This document shows, in pieces, positions 1 through 6,388 of a DNA stretch of 14,502 bases. Both the position numbers and the translations under genes were made by a program. Origin of the DNA: an uncultured Clostridia bacterium (GTDB lineage Bacteria; Bacillota; Clostridia; Oscillospirales; Acutalibacteraceae); NCBI GenBank assembly GCA_905236975.1, contig CAJOQU010000108.1, forward strand, positions 1 through 14,502. Reading direction: 5' to 3'. Positions within the stretch are counted from its first letter, which is position 1; every line of letters begins with the position of its first letter. The notes under the pieces are model-generated. The model saw only the letters and a program-made list of their open reading frames with translations. It did not search any database and had not been told where the DNA came from.

Positions 1-1
1 G

Positions 2-784
2 GTCAAGCGGTCGCTGCAGAATATGGAGTACAATCTTTCTTACATGCAAAAGCTGCATGAAGTCATGGCGGATATTTTATTCCGCACTCCGGAAGGACTT
101 CATAAAGTGCCGTTTTTTAAGTTATACGAGCATCAAAATCCACTTTATGTGGTCATCACGTCTGACAAAGGATTGTGCGGCGGCTATCACGCGGCGGTGG
201 TGAATTTGGCCATTACCGAAATGCAAAAGGCACAGGATCCCCAGCTGGTGACGGTGGGCGACAAAGGCGCCGAAATGCTGGCAAACAAGGGCTTTGTGCC
301 GGATATCGCTTTGGACGGGTTTGACCAGCAGAAGCCCTTTGTTACCGCTCGCTTTTTGACCGAGAAGATCATTCAAAAATATCAGACAATTGCGGTCAAT
401 GAGGCGTATATGGTTTACACGGAATATGTGAACGCCGCGGTACAAAAACCGGTCTGCAAGCGGGTATTGCCGTTTTTGCAGTGCGATTTTGAAGATCAAA
501 ACGCATGTGAACAGAACGGGATCGAGCTCATTTATGAACCGGACGCACAAACGGTATTGAATCATTTGGCGCCGCAGTATTTGACCGGCATGCTGGCGGA
601 TATTATGATCCAAGCCACTGCTTGTGAAAACACGGCGCGCATGGCGGCCATGCAAAACGCCACCCGCAATGCCGATGAAATGGCAAACCAATTAAACGAC
701 AAGATCAACGCGATCCGGCAGTTGATGATTACCAACGAAATCACCGAGATCGCCGCTGCCGCCGAAATGAACGGCGCAGTATAG
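2..784 (+). CDS. atpG: ATP synthase F1 gamma subunit (5'-truncated by window edge)
   Basis: Central rotor shaft of the F1 part of F1Fo ATP synthase; it couples rotation of the membrane c-ring to catalysis in the alpha3beta3 ring. The frame is open from base 2, so the ATG at 23 is internal. About 260 residues are visible against a family length near 290, so roughly the first 30 are missing. The hallmark SDKGLCGGYH (family form SDRGLCGG-F/Y-N) is present. The C-terminal helix reads ARMAAMQNATRNADEM followed by ITNEITEIAAAAE, which is the conserved gamma C-terminus. The stop is followed 15 nt later by atpD, matching the usual G-D-C order of the atp operon. The N-terminal helix cannot be judged here. 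Confidence 0.96.
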   Translation, partial: VKRSLQNMEYNLSYMQKLHEVMADILFRTPEGLHKVPFFKLYEHQNPLYVVITSDKGLCGGYHAAVVNLAITEMQKAQDPQLVTVGDKGAEMLANKGFVPDIALDGFDQQKPFVTARFLTEKIIQKYQTIAVNEAYMVYTEYVNAAVQKPVCKRVLPFLQCDFEDQNACEQNGIELIYEPDAQTVLNHLAPQYLTGMLADIMIQATACENTARMAAMQNATRNADEMANQLNDKINAIRQLMITNEITEIAAAAEMNGAV

Positions 785-799
785 CAAGGAGGGTGCAGA

Positions 800-2182
800 A
801 TGGAATATATGGGGAAGATCGTAAAAATCTCCGGCCCGGTGATCGATGTGCGATTTGACGGTGGCAAGCTGCCCCCTATTAACGCCTTGCTGGTGGTGGA
901 GGGGCAGAACAAGCACGCAGAGGTCGCCATGCATTTGAATGAAAATACGGTGCGTGCGATTGCGCTGGAAGCCACGGAAGGGCTTTCCTGCAACTTAAAG
1001 GTGGTAACCAACGGCAAGGGCATTGAAGTACCGGTTGGCAACGCCGTCATTGGCCGTGCTGTGGATGTTTTAGGGCGCCCGATCGACGGCAAGGGCGACA
1101 TTGCGGCAACCGAGACCCGACCCATTCACCGGCCGGCGCCGAGCCTTTACGAACAAAAACCGGCTACGGAACTGTTGTCGACCGGCATTAAGGTCATCGA
1201 CTTGCTGGTGCCTTACGCCAAGGGCGGCAAAATCGGTTTATTTGGCGGTGCCGGTGTAGGAAAAACCGTGCTGATCATGGAAATGATCCATAACATCGCT
1301 GTGGGTTACGGCGGGTATTCGGTCTTTACCGGCGTGGGAGAACGCAGCCGCGAAGGCAACGAGTTGATCCGCGATATGACCGAAAGCGGAGTCATGGAAA
1401 AGGCGGTATTGGCCTTTGGTCAAATGAACGAGCCTTCAGGCAGCCGTATGCGGGTTGCGATGACCGGGCTGACCATGGCGGAGTATTTACGGGATGAAAA
1501 ACGGCAGGATGTTCTGCTGTTTATCGATAACATTTACCGTTATGTACAGGCCGGCAACGAGGTAAGCGCACTGCTTGGCCGATTGCCAAGTGCCGTTGGC
1601 TATCAGCCCACGTTGGCAAATGAATTGGGCGAGCTGGAGGAGCGGATTGCCTCAACCGAGAAAGGATCGATCACCTCGGTGCAGGCGGTCTATGTACCGG
1701 CGGACGATTTGACCGACCCGGCGCCCGCAACCATATTTACCCATTTAGACGCGACCACTGTGCTGTCCCGTTCCATTGCGGAGCAGGGCATTTACCCGGC
1801 AGTCGACCCGCTGGAATCAACCAGCCGGGTGCTGGAACCCGAAATCGTGGGCGAGTTGCACTACAATACGGCGCGCCGTGTGCAGGAGTGCTTACAGCGG
1901 TATGAGGAACTGAAGGATATTATCGCCATTTTAGGCATGGAAGAACTATCGCAGGAGGATCGCAAGACGGTCTACCGCGCCCGGAAGATTCAAAATTTCC
2001 TTTCACAGCCCATGAATGTGGCGAAGGCTTTTACCGGCGTAGAGGGCAAGTTGGTGCCGCCGGAGGAGACCATTGAAGGATTTCGACAGATCTTGGACGG
2101 TGAGGTCGACGACCTGCCCGAGCTTGCCTTTTTTATGGTCGGCAATATTGAAGAAGCCAAGCAGAAGGCCAAAACGCTTTAA
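800..2182 (+). CDS. atpD: ATP synthase F1 beta subunit (catalytic)
   Basis: Catalytic subunit of F1; it binds and interconverts ADP + Pi and ATP at the alpha-beta interfaces. The 460-aa length is normal. Visible motifs are the P-loop GGAGVGKT at residues 149-156, GERSREGNEL, LLFIDNIYRY (Walker B region), PSAVGYQPTLA, VYVPADDLTDPAPAT, and the torque-contact loop EELSQED at 381-387 (usually DELSEED). IYRYVQAG replaces the very common IFRFTQAG, a conservative aromatic change. An AGGAGG ribosome site at 786-791 sits 8 nt before the ATG. It follows atpG by 15 nt in an operon. No frameshift or loss of a catalytic residue is seen. Confidence 0.98.
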   Translation: MEYMGKIVKISGPVIDVRFDGGKLPPINALLVVEGQNKHAEVAMHLNENTVRAIALEATEGLSCNLKVVTNGKGIEVPVGNAVIGRAVDVLGRPIDGKGDIAATETRPIHRPAPSLYEQKPATELLSTGIKVIDLLVPYAKGGKIGLFGGAGVGKTVLIMEMIHNIAVGYGGYSVFTGVGERSREGNELIRDMTESGVMEKAVLAFGQMNEPSGSRMRVAMTGLTMAEYLRDEKRQDVLLFIDNIYRYVQAGNEVSALLGRLPSAVGYQPTLANELGELEERIASTEKGSITSVQAVYVPADDLTDPAPATIFTHLDATTVLSRSIAEQGIYPAVDPLESTSRVLEPEIVGELHYNTARRVQECLQRYEELKDIIAILGMEELSQEDRKTVYRARKIQNFLSQPMNVAKAFTGVEGKLVPPEETIEGFRQILDGEVDDLPELAFFMVGNIEEAKQKAKTL

Positions 2183-2275
2183 GGCTGTGCGGAAACATGA
2201 AGGGTTGCGGCAAGCCTTCGGGTCGGACTTCTATTGACGTCTGTTTTGCCGGGCTTGAACCAACAGGGGGAAAAG
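2183..2275 (+). other. 93-nt atpD-atpC spacer with possible alternative hairpins
   Basis: atpD and atpC are usually separated by only a few to about 20 nt. This gap is longer and contains complementary blocks. CGGCAA (2208-2213) can pair with TTGCCG (2246-2251), and CAAGCC (2211-2216) can pair with GGCTTG (2252-2257). The two left arms overlap, so these stems are mutually exclusive. A third option pairs AAGGCT (2181-2186) with AGCCTT (2213-2218). No U-tract follows, so this is not a simple terminator. I see no coding sequence here. Confidence 0.4.
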
Positions 2276-2530
2276 ATGAGTAATTTATTTTTATTAGAGA
2301 TCGTGACTCCCGAGCGGCAGGTCTACAACGGCCCGGTGGAGCAGATCATCTGCCAATGCGAAAACGGGCAGATCGGGGTATTAAAAGGGCATATCCCCAT
2401 GATTACCACTTTGGCAGAGGGAGATTTAAAAATCAAAGAAGACGGCGGTTGGAAAACACTTTTCATTTATGACGGGTTTATGGAAGTGACGGGTGACAAG
2501 GCCACCATCTTCACGCAGAATATTGAATAA
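2276..2530 (+). CDS. atpC: ATP synthase F1 epsilon subunit, N-terminal domain only
   Basis: Epsilon joins the gamma foot to the c-ring and in many bacteria inhibits ATP hydrolysis through a C-terminal two-helix domain. The sequence opens MSNLFLLEIVTPERQVYNGP and contains GQIGVLKGHIPMITTLAEG, the epsilon beta-sandwich signature. The ATG at 2276 is preceded by AGGGGG; an upstream in-frame start at 2234 adds residues unlike the family and was not used. The product is only 84 aa against about 130-140, and it ends after TIFTQNIE, just where the beta domain ends and the helices would begin. I see no continuation of the helical domain in the next 170 nt. It is therefore a natural short epsilon or a truncation. 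The beta domain alone should still support assembly. Confidence 0.93.
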   Translation: MSNLFLLEIVTPERQVYNGPVEQIICQCENGQIGVLKGHIPMITTLAEGDLKIKEDGGWKTLFIYDGFMEVTGDKATIFTQNIE

Positions 2531-2539
2531 CGGCTGCAT

Positions 2540-2559
2540 TTCGCCGTTTTTCAGGCGAA
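2540..2559 (+). other. Small hairpin after atpC
   Basis: TTCGCC (2540-2545) and GGCGAA (2554-2559) form a perfect 6-bp stem with an 8-nt loop, nine bases after the atpC stop. No U-tract follows, so it may protect the 3' end or have no role. The stronger terminator lies about 40 nt downstream. Confidence 0.35.
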
Positions 2560-2595
2560 GGAATCCTACGGATAATCAACCAGAATAACGATTTA

Positions 2596-2640
2596 AAAAA
2601 TGCTTGTATCGGATACACCGGTGCAGGCATTTTTCTTTTT
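2596..2640 (+). terminator. Intrinsic terminator ending the atp operon
   Basis: The left arm 2596-2612 pairs over 17 bp with 2618-2634 around a 5-nt ATACA loop; only three pairs are G-U wobbles. The right arm runs into TTTTTCTTTTT (2630-2640), the U-tract of a rho-independent terminator on the plus strand. A-residues on the left arm could let it work from the other side too. It lies between atpC and the phage-like block and should insulate one from the other. Confidence 0.85.
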
Positions 2641-2705
2641 GCGCAAACGGTCGGTGTATGTCGGGTCGCGGTTGCGGTATTCTGTTTGCACCGGGAGGGA
2701 AACAC

Positions 2706-2975
2706 ATGCGAGAGAACGATAAGCTGCTTTATAAAACCATGAAGTCGCTTTTAAACGAAAGGCTTTCTGACGCAGAGGCACAGTCGCTTAAAGACGAGGG
2801 ATTTGAAGTAAAAAATCCGACCAGAAAGACGGCGGTCATGATCGCGCTTTACAAAAAGGCGTCTTCGGGGGATCTTTCGGCTATAAAGGAGCTGCGTTCC
2901 ATCGTGAGTGAAAAAAGCGAAGAAAAAAACGGAAACGGCAGGGCGGTGGTCATTGTTGACGACGTCGGAAATTAA
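2706..2975 (+). CDS. Candidate terminase small subunit (TerS-like)
   Basis: An 89-aa charged protein directly upstream of the large terminase, the usual place of the DNA-recognition subunit. The ATG at 2706 follows GGGAGGG with good spacing. The central segment RKTAVMIALYKKASSGDL followed by SAIKELRSIVSE resembles the helical core of short Firmicutes phage small terminases, in which a 'kalkGD..A.kelr.ii' pattern is common. The C-terminus is Lys/Glu-rich and then ends VVIVDD. The reading frame overlaps the start of the large terminase. Small terminases diverge strongly, so the call rests on position plus this weak pattern. A small DNA-binding protein of another kind is possible. Confidence 0.6.
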   Translation: MRENDKLLYKTMKSLLNERLSDAEAQSLKDEGFEVKNPTRKTAVMIALYKKASSGDLSAIKELRSIVSEKSEEKNGNGRAVVIVDDVGN

Positions 2976-4263
2976 GCTTTCGAAAGCGATCGGCGGCGGA
3001 TACGACGAATTTTGGCATTGTGAAAAACGATATCGGGTGTTAAAGGGCGGTAAAGGCTCGAAAAAGTCCTCCACCACCGCGCTGAATTTTATCTACCGAT
3101 TGATGAAGTTCGGCGGCAGTAACTTGCTGGTGGTGCGTCAGGTCATGAACACCCACCGGGACTCCACCTTTGCACAATTAAAATGGGCGCAGGAAACCTT
3201 ACAAGTGTCGCATCTATGGAAAAACACCGTGTCGCCCATGGAAATGGAGTACCTGCCAACGGGGCAAAAAATCATCTTTCGCGGGTTTGACGATGTGCTG
3301 AAACTGGCGTCGGCCACGGTACCGCACGGGCACCTGAATTTTGTTTGGATTGAGGAGGCCTTTGAACTGCCAAGCGAGGCTGACTTTGACAAGCTGGATC
3401 TTTCGGTTCCGAGAGGGATCGTGCCGCCGCCGCTGTTTAAGCAGACCACCCTGACCTTCAACCCGTGGAGTGAAACACACTGGCTGAAAAAACGGTTTTT
3501 CGACACGCCAAGCGAAAACGTAGCGACCTTTTCGACCAATTACCTGATCAACGAGTTTTTAGACGAGACCGACAAGGCCGTCTTTGAACGAATGAAACGC
3601 ACCAACCGCCGCAAGTATGAAGTGGCCGGGCTTGGAAATTGGGGTATTTCGGAAGGGTTGGTATACGAAAATTGGTCGGTCGGGAAAAAGTGTATTTCCA
3701 AAGATGACGCCTACAAATGGAAAAGCTTTTTCGGGCTTGATTACGGCTATACCAACGATCCAACGGGCTTTGTGGCGTTTATGGCCAATCCGCTTGATCG
3801 AGAGCTGTATATTTACAAAGAGTTCTGTAAAAAACGGATGCTGAATTGTGATATTGCAGATGAGATCAAGCGGCTGGGCTTTGCAAAGGAGCGCATTCGT
3901 GCAGACTGTGCCGAACCGAAATCCAACGATGACCTAAGGCGGCTTGGCATTGCGCGGATTACGCCTTCGGTCAAGGGGCGGGACAGCATTCTCAACGGCA
4001 TTGCGGCCATCAACGAATACCGTATCACCGTTCACCCGGACTGCGTGAACATGATTCGTGAGTTGTCAACCTATGCCTACGGGGAACGAACGTCGGCCGG
4101 CGGCCTTCCCATGCCGAAGGACAGCGATAACCATTTGTGTGACGCACTGCGCTATGCGTTTGAGGACGTCAAGTATTTTCGGCCAAGGCCCGAGGCGGAA
4201 GAAATCACAAGACCCATGCCCGCTATCACCGTTTCCGATTTTCAAGGAGGTTGGGAAGTATGA
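2953..4263 (+). CDS. Phage terminase large subunit (ATPase-nuclease, Terminase_3/PBSX-SPP1 type)
   Basis: Motor that translocates phage DNA into the prohead and cuts it. From the TTG at 2953 it is 436 aa. The ATPase part has a Walker A-like GGKGSKKS (residues 32-39, with Lys in place of the last Gly), a Walker B-like FVWIEEAFE, and the coupling motif TFNPWSE. The C-terminal RNase H-like nuclease shows GLDYGYTNDP (Asp263), RADCAEPKSNDDL (Asp318) and DSDNHLCDALRYA (Asp397), so the acidic triad is intact. The start is uncertain: an in-frame GTG at 2908 is possible but would overlap the small terminase by 68 nt and encode a lysine-rich tail that looks like a shifted reading of that gene. TTG codons at 2953 and 2956 give a modest overlap. 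It is followed by a 4-nt ATGA overlap with the next gene. Confidence 0.93.
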   Translation: MLTTSEIKLSKAIGGGYDEFWHCEKRYRVLKGGKGSKKSSTTALNFIYRLMKFGGSNLLVVRQVMNTHRDSTFAQLKWAQETLQVSHLWKNTVSPMEMEYLPTGQKIIFRGFDDVLKLASATVPHGHLNFVWIEEAFELPSEADFDKLDLSVPRGIVPPPLFKQTTLTFNPWSETHWLKKRFFDTPSENVATFSTNYLINEFLDETDKAVFERMKRTNRRKYEVAGLGNWGISEGLVYENWSVGKKCISKDDAYKWKSFFGLDYGYTNDPTGFVAFMANPLDRELYIYKEFCKKRMLNCDIADEIKRLGFAKERIRADCAEPKSNDDLRRLGIARITPSVKGRDSILNGIAAINEYRITVHPDCVNMIRELSTYAYGERTSAGGLPMPKDSDNHLCDALRYAFEDVKYFRPRPEAEEITRPMPAITVSDFQGGWEV

Positions 4264-4448
4264 TGCTGATACTGATCTTATTATTCGCGGCAGCATTCCT
4301 TGTCGGCTTTTTACTGGGGCTTTTCAAGTCGGCCGCGGCTCCCCGCCGGATCGACCCACCAAAGTCGGCGGCGCAGGACGAGGCGCTTGAAAAGCTGAAA
4401 CGCGAATACCAAAATTTTTTATCCTATGACGGCAGCGAACAGTCATAG
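4260..4448 (+). CDS. 62-aa single-pass membrane protein in the packaging operon
   Basis: A small protein of unknown function. Residues 3-22 (LILILLFAAAFLVGFLLGLF) form one clear transmembrane helix. A short basic/proline stretch follows (PRRIDPPK), then a charged amphipathic helix (DEALEKLKREYQNFL). The ATG at 4260 lies 9 nt after a perfect AAGGAGG (4244-4250) and overlaps the large-terminase stop as ATGA, so translation of the two is probably coupled. A TTG at 4251 also lies in frame but is too close to that ribosome site. The predicted form is an N-terminal anchor with a cytoplasmic helical tail. Small membrane ORFs of this kind can be holin-like, but one helix with a coiled tail gives no specific match. 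Confidence 0.75.
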   Translation: MMLILILLFAAAFLVGFLLGLFKSAAAPRRIDPPKSAAQDEALEKLKREYQNFLSYDGSEQS

Positions 4449-4469
4449 GACGGAAAGGAAGAATGAAGG

Positions 4470-5108
4470 TTGGAAAACGTAAGGTTGGAAAGCGAAGCGC
4501 TTACCGGCGATTCGCAGCAAAACGATGCGGCGGCTACCTCGGAAAAACCATCCGAGACCGAGGAAATCTTGATTCCCATTAAATTCAACAAAGAAATTCG
4601 AAAACTCACGCTCGACGAAGCGGGCGCCCTGGCACAAAAAGGCTTGAAATTTGAGGCCATTGCCGACGATTACGAGCATTTGAAACAGTTGGCCTTGAAG
4701 GACGGCAAAAGTGTTTCGGCGTTTTTACAGGCTTTAAGACAGGCTCAAAGCGACAATCGTAAAAAGGAACTGGCCGAACAATGCGGCGGTAATGAGGAAA
4801 TTGCCGAATACGTGATTAAGCTGGAAGGCGGCGAGCAAAACGACCCCGGCTTTGAGGAGTTGCAGGCCAGTTTTCCCGAGATCAGGTCGCTCCGCGACCT
4901 GCCCGAGGAAGTAGTGGAAAACGCACGCTTGACCGGCAGATTGCTTTTGGATGAATATTTGCGCTACCGGCTTCATAACCAGCGTTCGGTTGACCGTGCC
5001 GCAGTTGTGCAGAAGGCCGCCGATCAATCGAGCATTGGTTCGCTGAAGGATCGCACGGGCGGTTCTAACCCGGAGACCGAGGAATTTATTAAAGGTCTTT
5101 GGAAGTAA
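4470..5108 (+). CDS. Putative capsid scaffolding protein
   Basis: A 212-aa acidic, helix-rich protein directly before the major capsid gene, where scaffolds usually lie. It has a disordered acidic N-terminus, then a core IPIKFNKEIRKLTLDEAGAL, AQKGLKFEAIADDYEHLKQL and SVSAFLQALRQAQSDNRKKE, a pattern I associate with scaffold-like proteins of clostridial phages. The C-terminus GGSNPETEEFIKGLWK is a short charged/aromatic end of the sort scaffolds use to contact capsid. The start is a TTG at 4470, 8 nt after AAGGAAG. The ATG at 4463 is in another frame. No protease domain is seen and no separate protease gene lies nearby, so proteolytic maturation is not apparent. The function is inferred from position and composition. 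Confidence 0.7.
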   Translation: MENVRLESEALTGDSQQNDAAATSEKPSETEEILIPIKFNKEIRKLTLDEAGALAQKGLKFEAIADDYEHLKQLALKDGKSVSAFLQALRQAQSDNRKKELAEQCGGNEEIAEYVIKLEGGEQNDPGFEELQASFPEIRSLRDLPEEVVENARLTGRLLLDEYLRYRLHNQRSVDRAAVVQKAADQSSIGSLKDRTGGSNPETEEFIKGLWK

Positions 5109-5142
5109 TCAAGAGAAGTAAATAAGAAAGGAAATTACGATT

Positions 5143-6318
5143 ATGTCCATCAATTCCATTGAAAACGCGACTCGTTATTCTGAAGAACTCGACAAAATGT
5201 TTGCACAAAAAAGCGCCACCGGTTTTTTTGCCGATAACGCGCTGACCACCAAATTTGTGGGCGCCAAAACCGTGATAATTCCCGATGTGGATTTTCAGGG
5301 ACTGGCCGACTATGACCGTGACACCGGTTTTAGCCGCGGCGCCATTACGGTGGCGAACACTTCTTACACCATGCAGATGGATCGCGCACGTTCCCTGCAG
5401 ATCGACCGTGAGGATATGAGCGAGACCGGTGTTGCCAATCTGGCAGGTAAAATTTTGGGCGAATACGTTCGTACCAAGGTGGTGCCTGAGTGCGACGCTT
5501 ATGTTTTGTCCAAGTTGGCGGGTCTTGCGGCCAGCCGTTCAAATTTGGTCAACGGCGATGTCACCAAGCCTTATGAGACCCTTTGCGCCCTTATCAATGA
5601 AGTACAGTCGGTCGTGGGCTACGATGAAGAGCTGGTTGCCTTTGTAGACAGTTATCTTTATGCGGCACTGCAAAATTCTTCGGAAATTTCGCGCATGATC
5701 ACCGTTTCGGATTTCAAACAGGGGGATGTTTCCCTGAAGGTCAAGTCCATCAACGGCGTGGCCATTATTCCGGTGGTATCAGAGCGCATGAAGACCGCTT
5801 ATACCTTTAAAAACGACAGCGTTGGCGGGTTTACGCCGGCCTCTGCCGCGAAAGAAATTTATATGTTGGTCTGCCCGAAATCGGGTGCGCACCTGGTCAA
5901 AAAGACCGAAAATCTGCGCATTTTCACACCCGAACAAAATCTTGACGCCGATGCGTATAAGTTTGACTATCGTATTTATTACGATGTGTTTGTGAAAAAG
6001 AGCGGTTTAGACGCGGTCTGGGCCTGGATTTCACCGGAGATCAGCATCACCGCACAGCCTACCGGCAAATCGGTTACCGCGGGCAGCATCAGCGGTTCGC
6101 TTAGCGTGACAGCCACCAGCACAGGGTCATTGACCTACCAGTGGTATGGCTGCTCGAATGCAAGCGGCGCCGACGCGGTCAAGATCGCCGGGGCAACCTC
6201 GTCTTCGATGACCATTCCCACGGATTTAGAGGAAGGAAGTTACTACTACTTTGTCAAGGTGATGGTGGACGGCATGGCCGGCATCCCCTCCGATATTGTG
6301 ACAGTAACGGTATCTTGA
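5143..6318 (+). CDS. Major capsid protein, HK97-like, with C-terminal Ig-like domain
   Basis: A 391-aa shell protein. Residues 1 to about 296 are the capsid body: an N-terminal helix (SINSIENATRYSEELDKMF), FVGAKTVIIPDV, then SYTMQMDRARSLQIDREDM and GEYVRTKVVPECDAYVLSKL, a layout typical of Firmicutes phage major capsid proteins. The body closes with a repeat-free beta region ending DAVWAWISPE. Residues 300-391 form a separate Ig-like beta domain: ISITAQPTGKSVTAG, then LTYQWYGC with the core Trp334, then the EEGSYYYFVKVMV strand and SDIVTVTVS at the end. It is fused in frame, with no frameshift site needed. The ATG has AAAGGAA upstream. Such domains decorate phage capsids and can bind surface glycans. 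A hairpin follows the stop. Confidence 0.88.
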   Translation: MSINSIENATRYSEELDKMFAQKSATGFFADNALTTKFVGAKTVIIPDVDFQGLADYDRDTGFSRGAITVANTSYTMQMDRARSLQIDREDMSETGVANLAGKILGEYVRTKVVPECDAYVLSKLAGLAASRSNLVNGDVTKPYETLCALINEVQSVVGYDEELVAFVDSYLYAALQNSSEISRMITVSDFKQGDVSLKVKSINGVAIIPVVSERMKTAYTFKNDSVGGFTPASAAKEIYMLVCPKSGAHLVKKTENLRIFTPEQNLDADAYKFDYRIYYDVFVKKSGLDAVWAWISPEISITAQPTGKSVTAGSISGSLSVTATSTGSLTYQWYGCSNASGADAVKIAGATSSSMTIPTDLEEGSYYYFVKVMVDGMAGIPSDIVTVTVS

Positions 6319-6340
6319 GCATGACGTTTTAAAGCGTAAG

Positions 6341-6362
6341 GGGCCGCCTGACCGGGCGGCCC
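6341..6362 (+). other. GC-rich hairpin between capsid and portal genes
   Basis: GGGCCGCC (6341-6348) and GGCGGCCC (6355-6362) form a perfect 8-bp GC-only stem with a 6-nt loop, 22 nt after the capsid stop and before the portal ribosome site. There is no U-tract, so it is a poor terminator by itself. It could stabilise the 3' end of a processed capsid message or partly attenuate downstream transcription, giving more capsid than portal. That role is inferred. Confidence 0.6.
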
Positions 6363-6388
6363 TGACAGGATAAAAGGAGGATCGTGTT

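Noticed and set aside
562..1125. Long minus-strand frames opposite atpG and atpD
   Set aside because: They lie antisense to clearly recognised ATP synthase genes and have no family-like sequence or ribosome site.
2908..2952. Upstream GTG start for the large terminase, adding 15 residues
   Set aside because: It overlaps the small terminase gene by 68 nt, its ribosome-like AAGGAG is 16 nt away, and the added lysine-rich tail looks like a shifted reading of the neighbour. It is not excluded.
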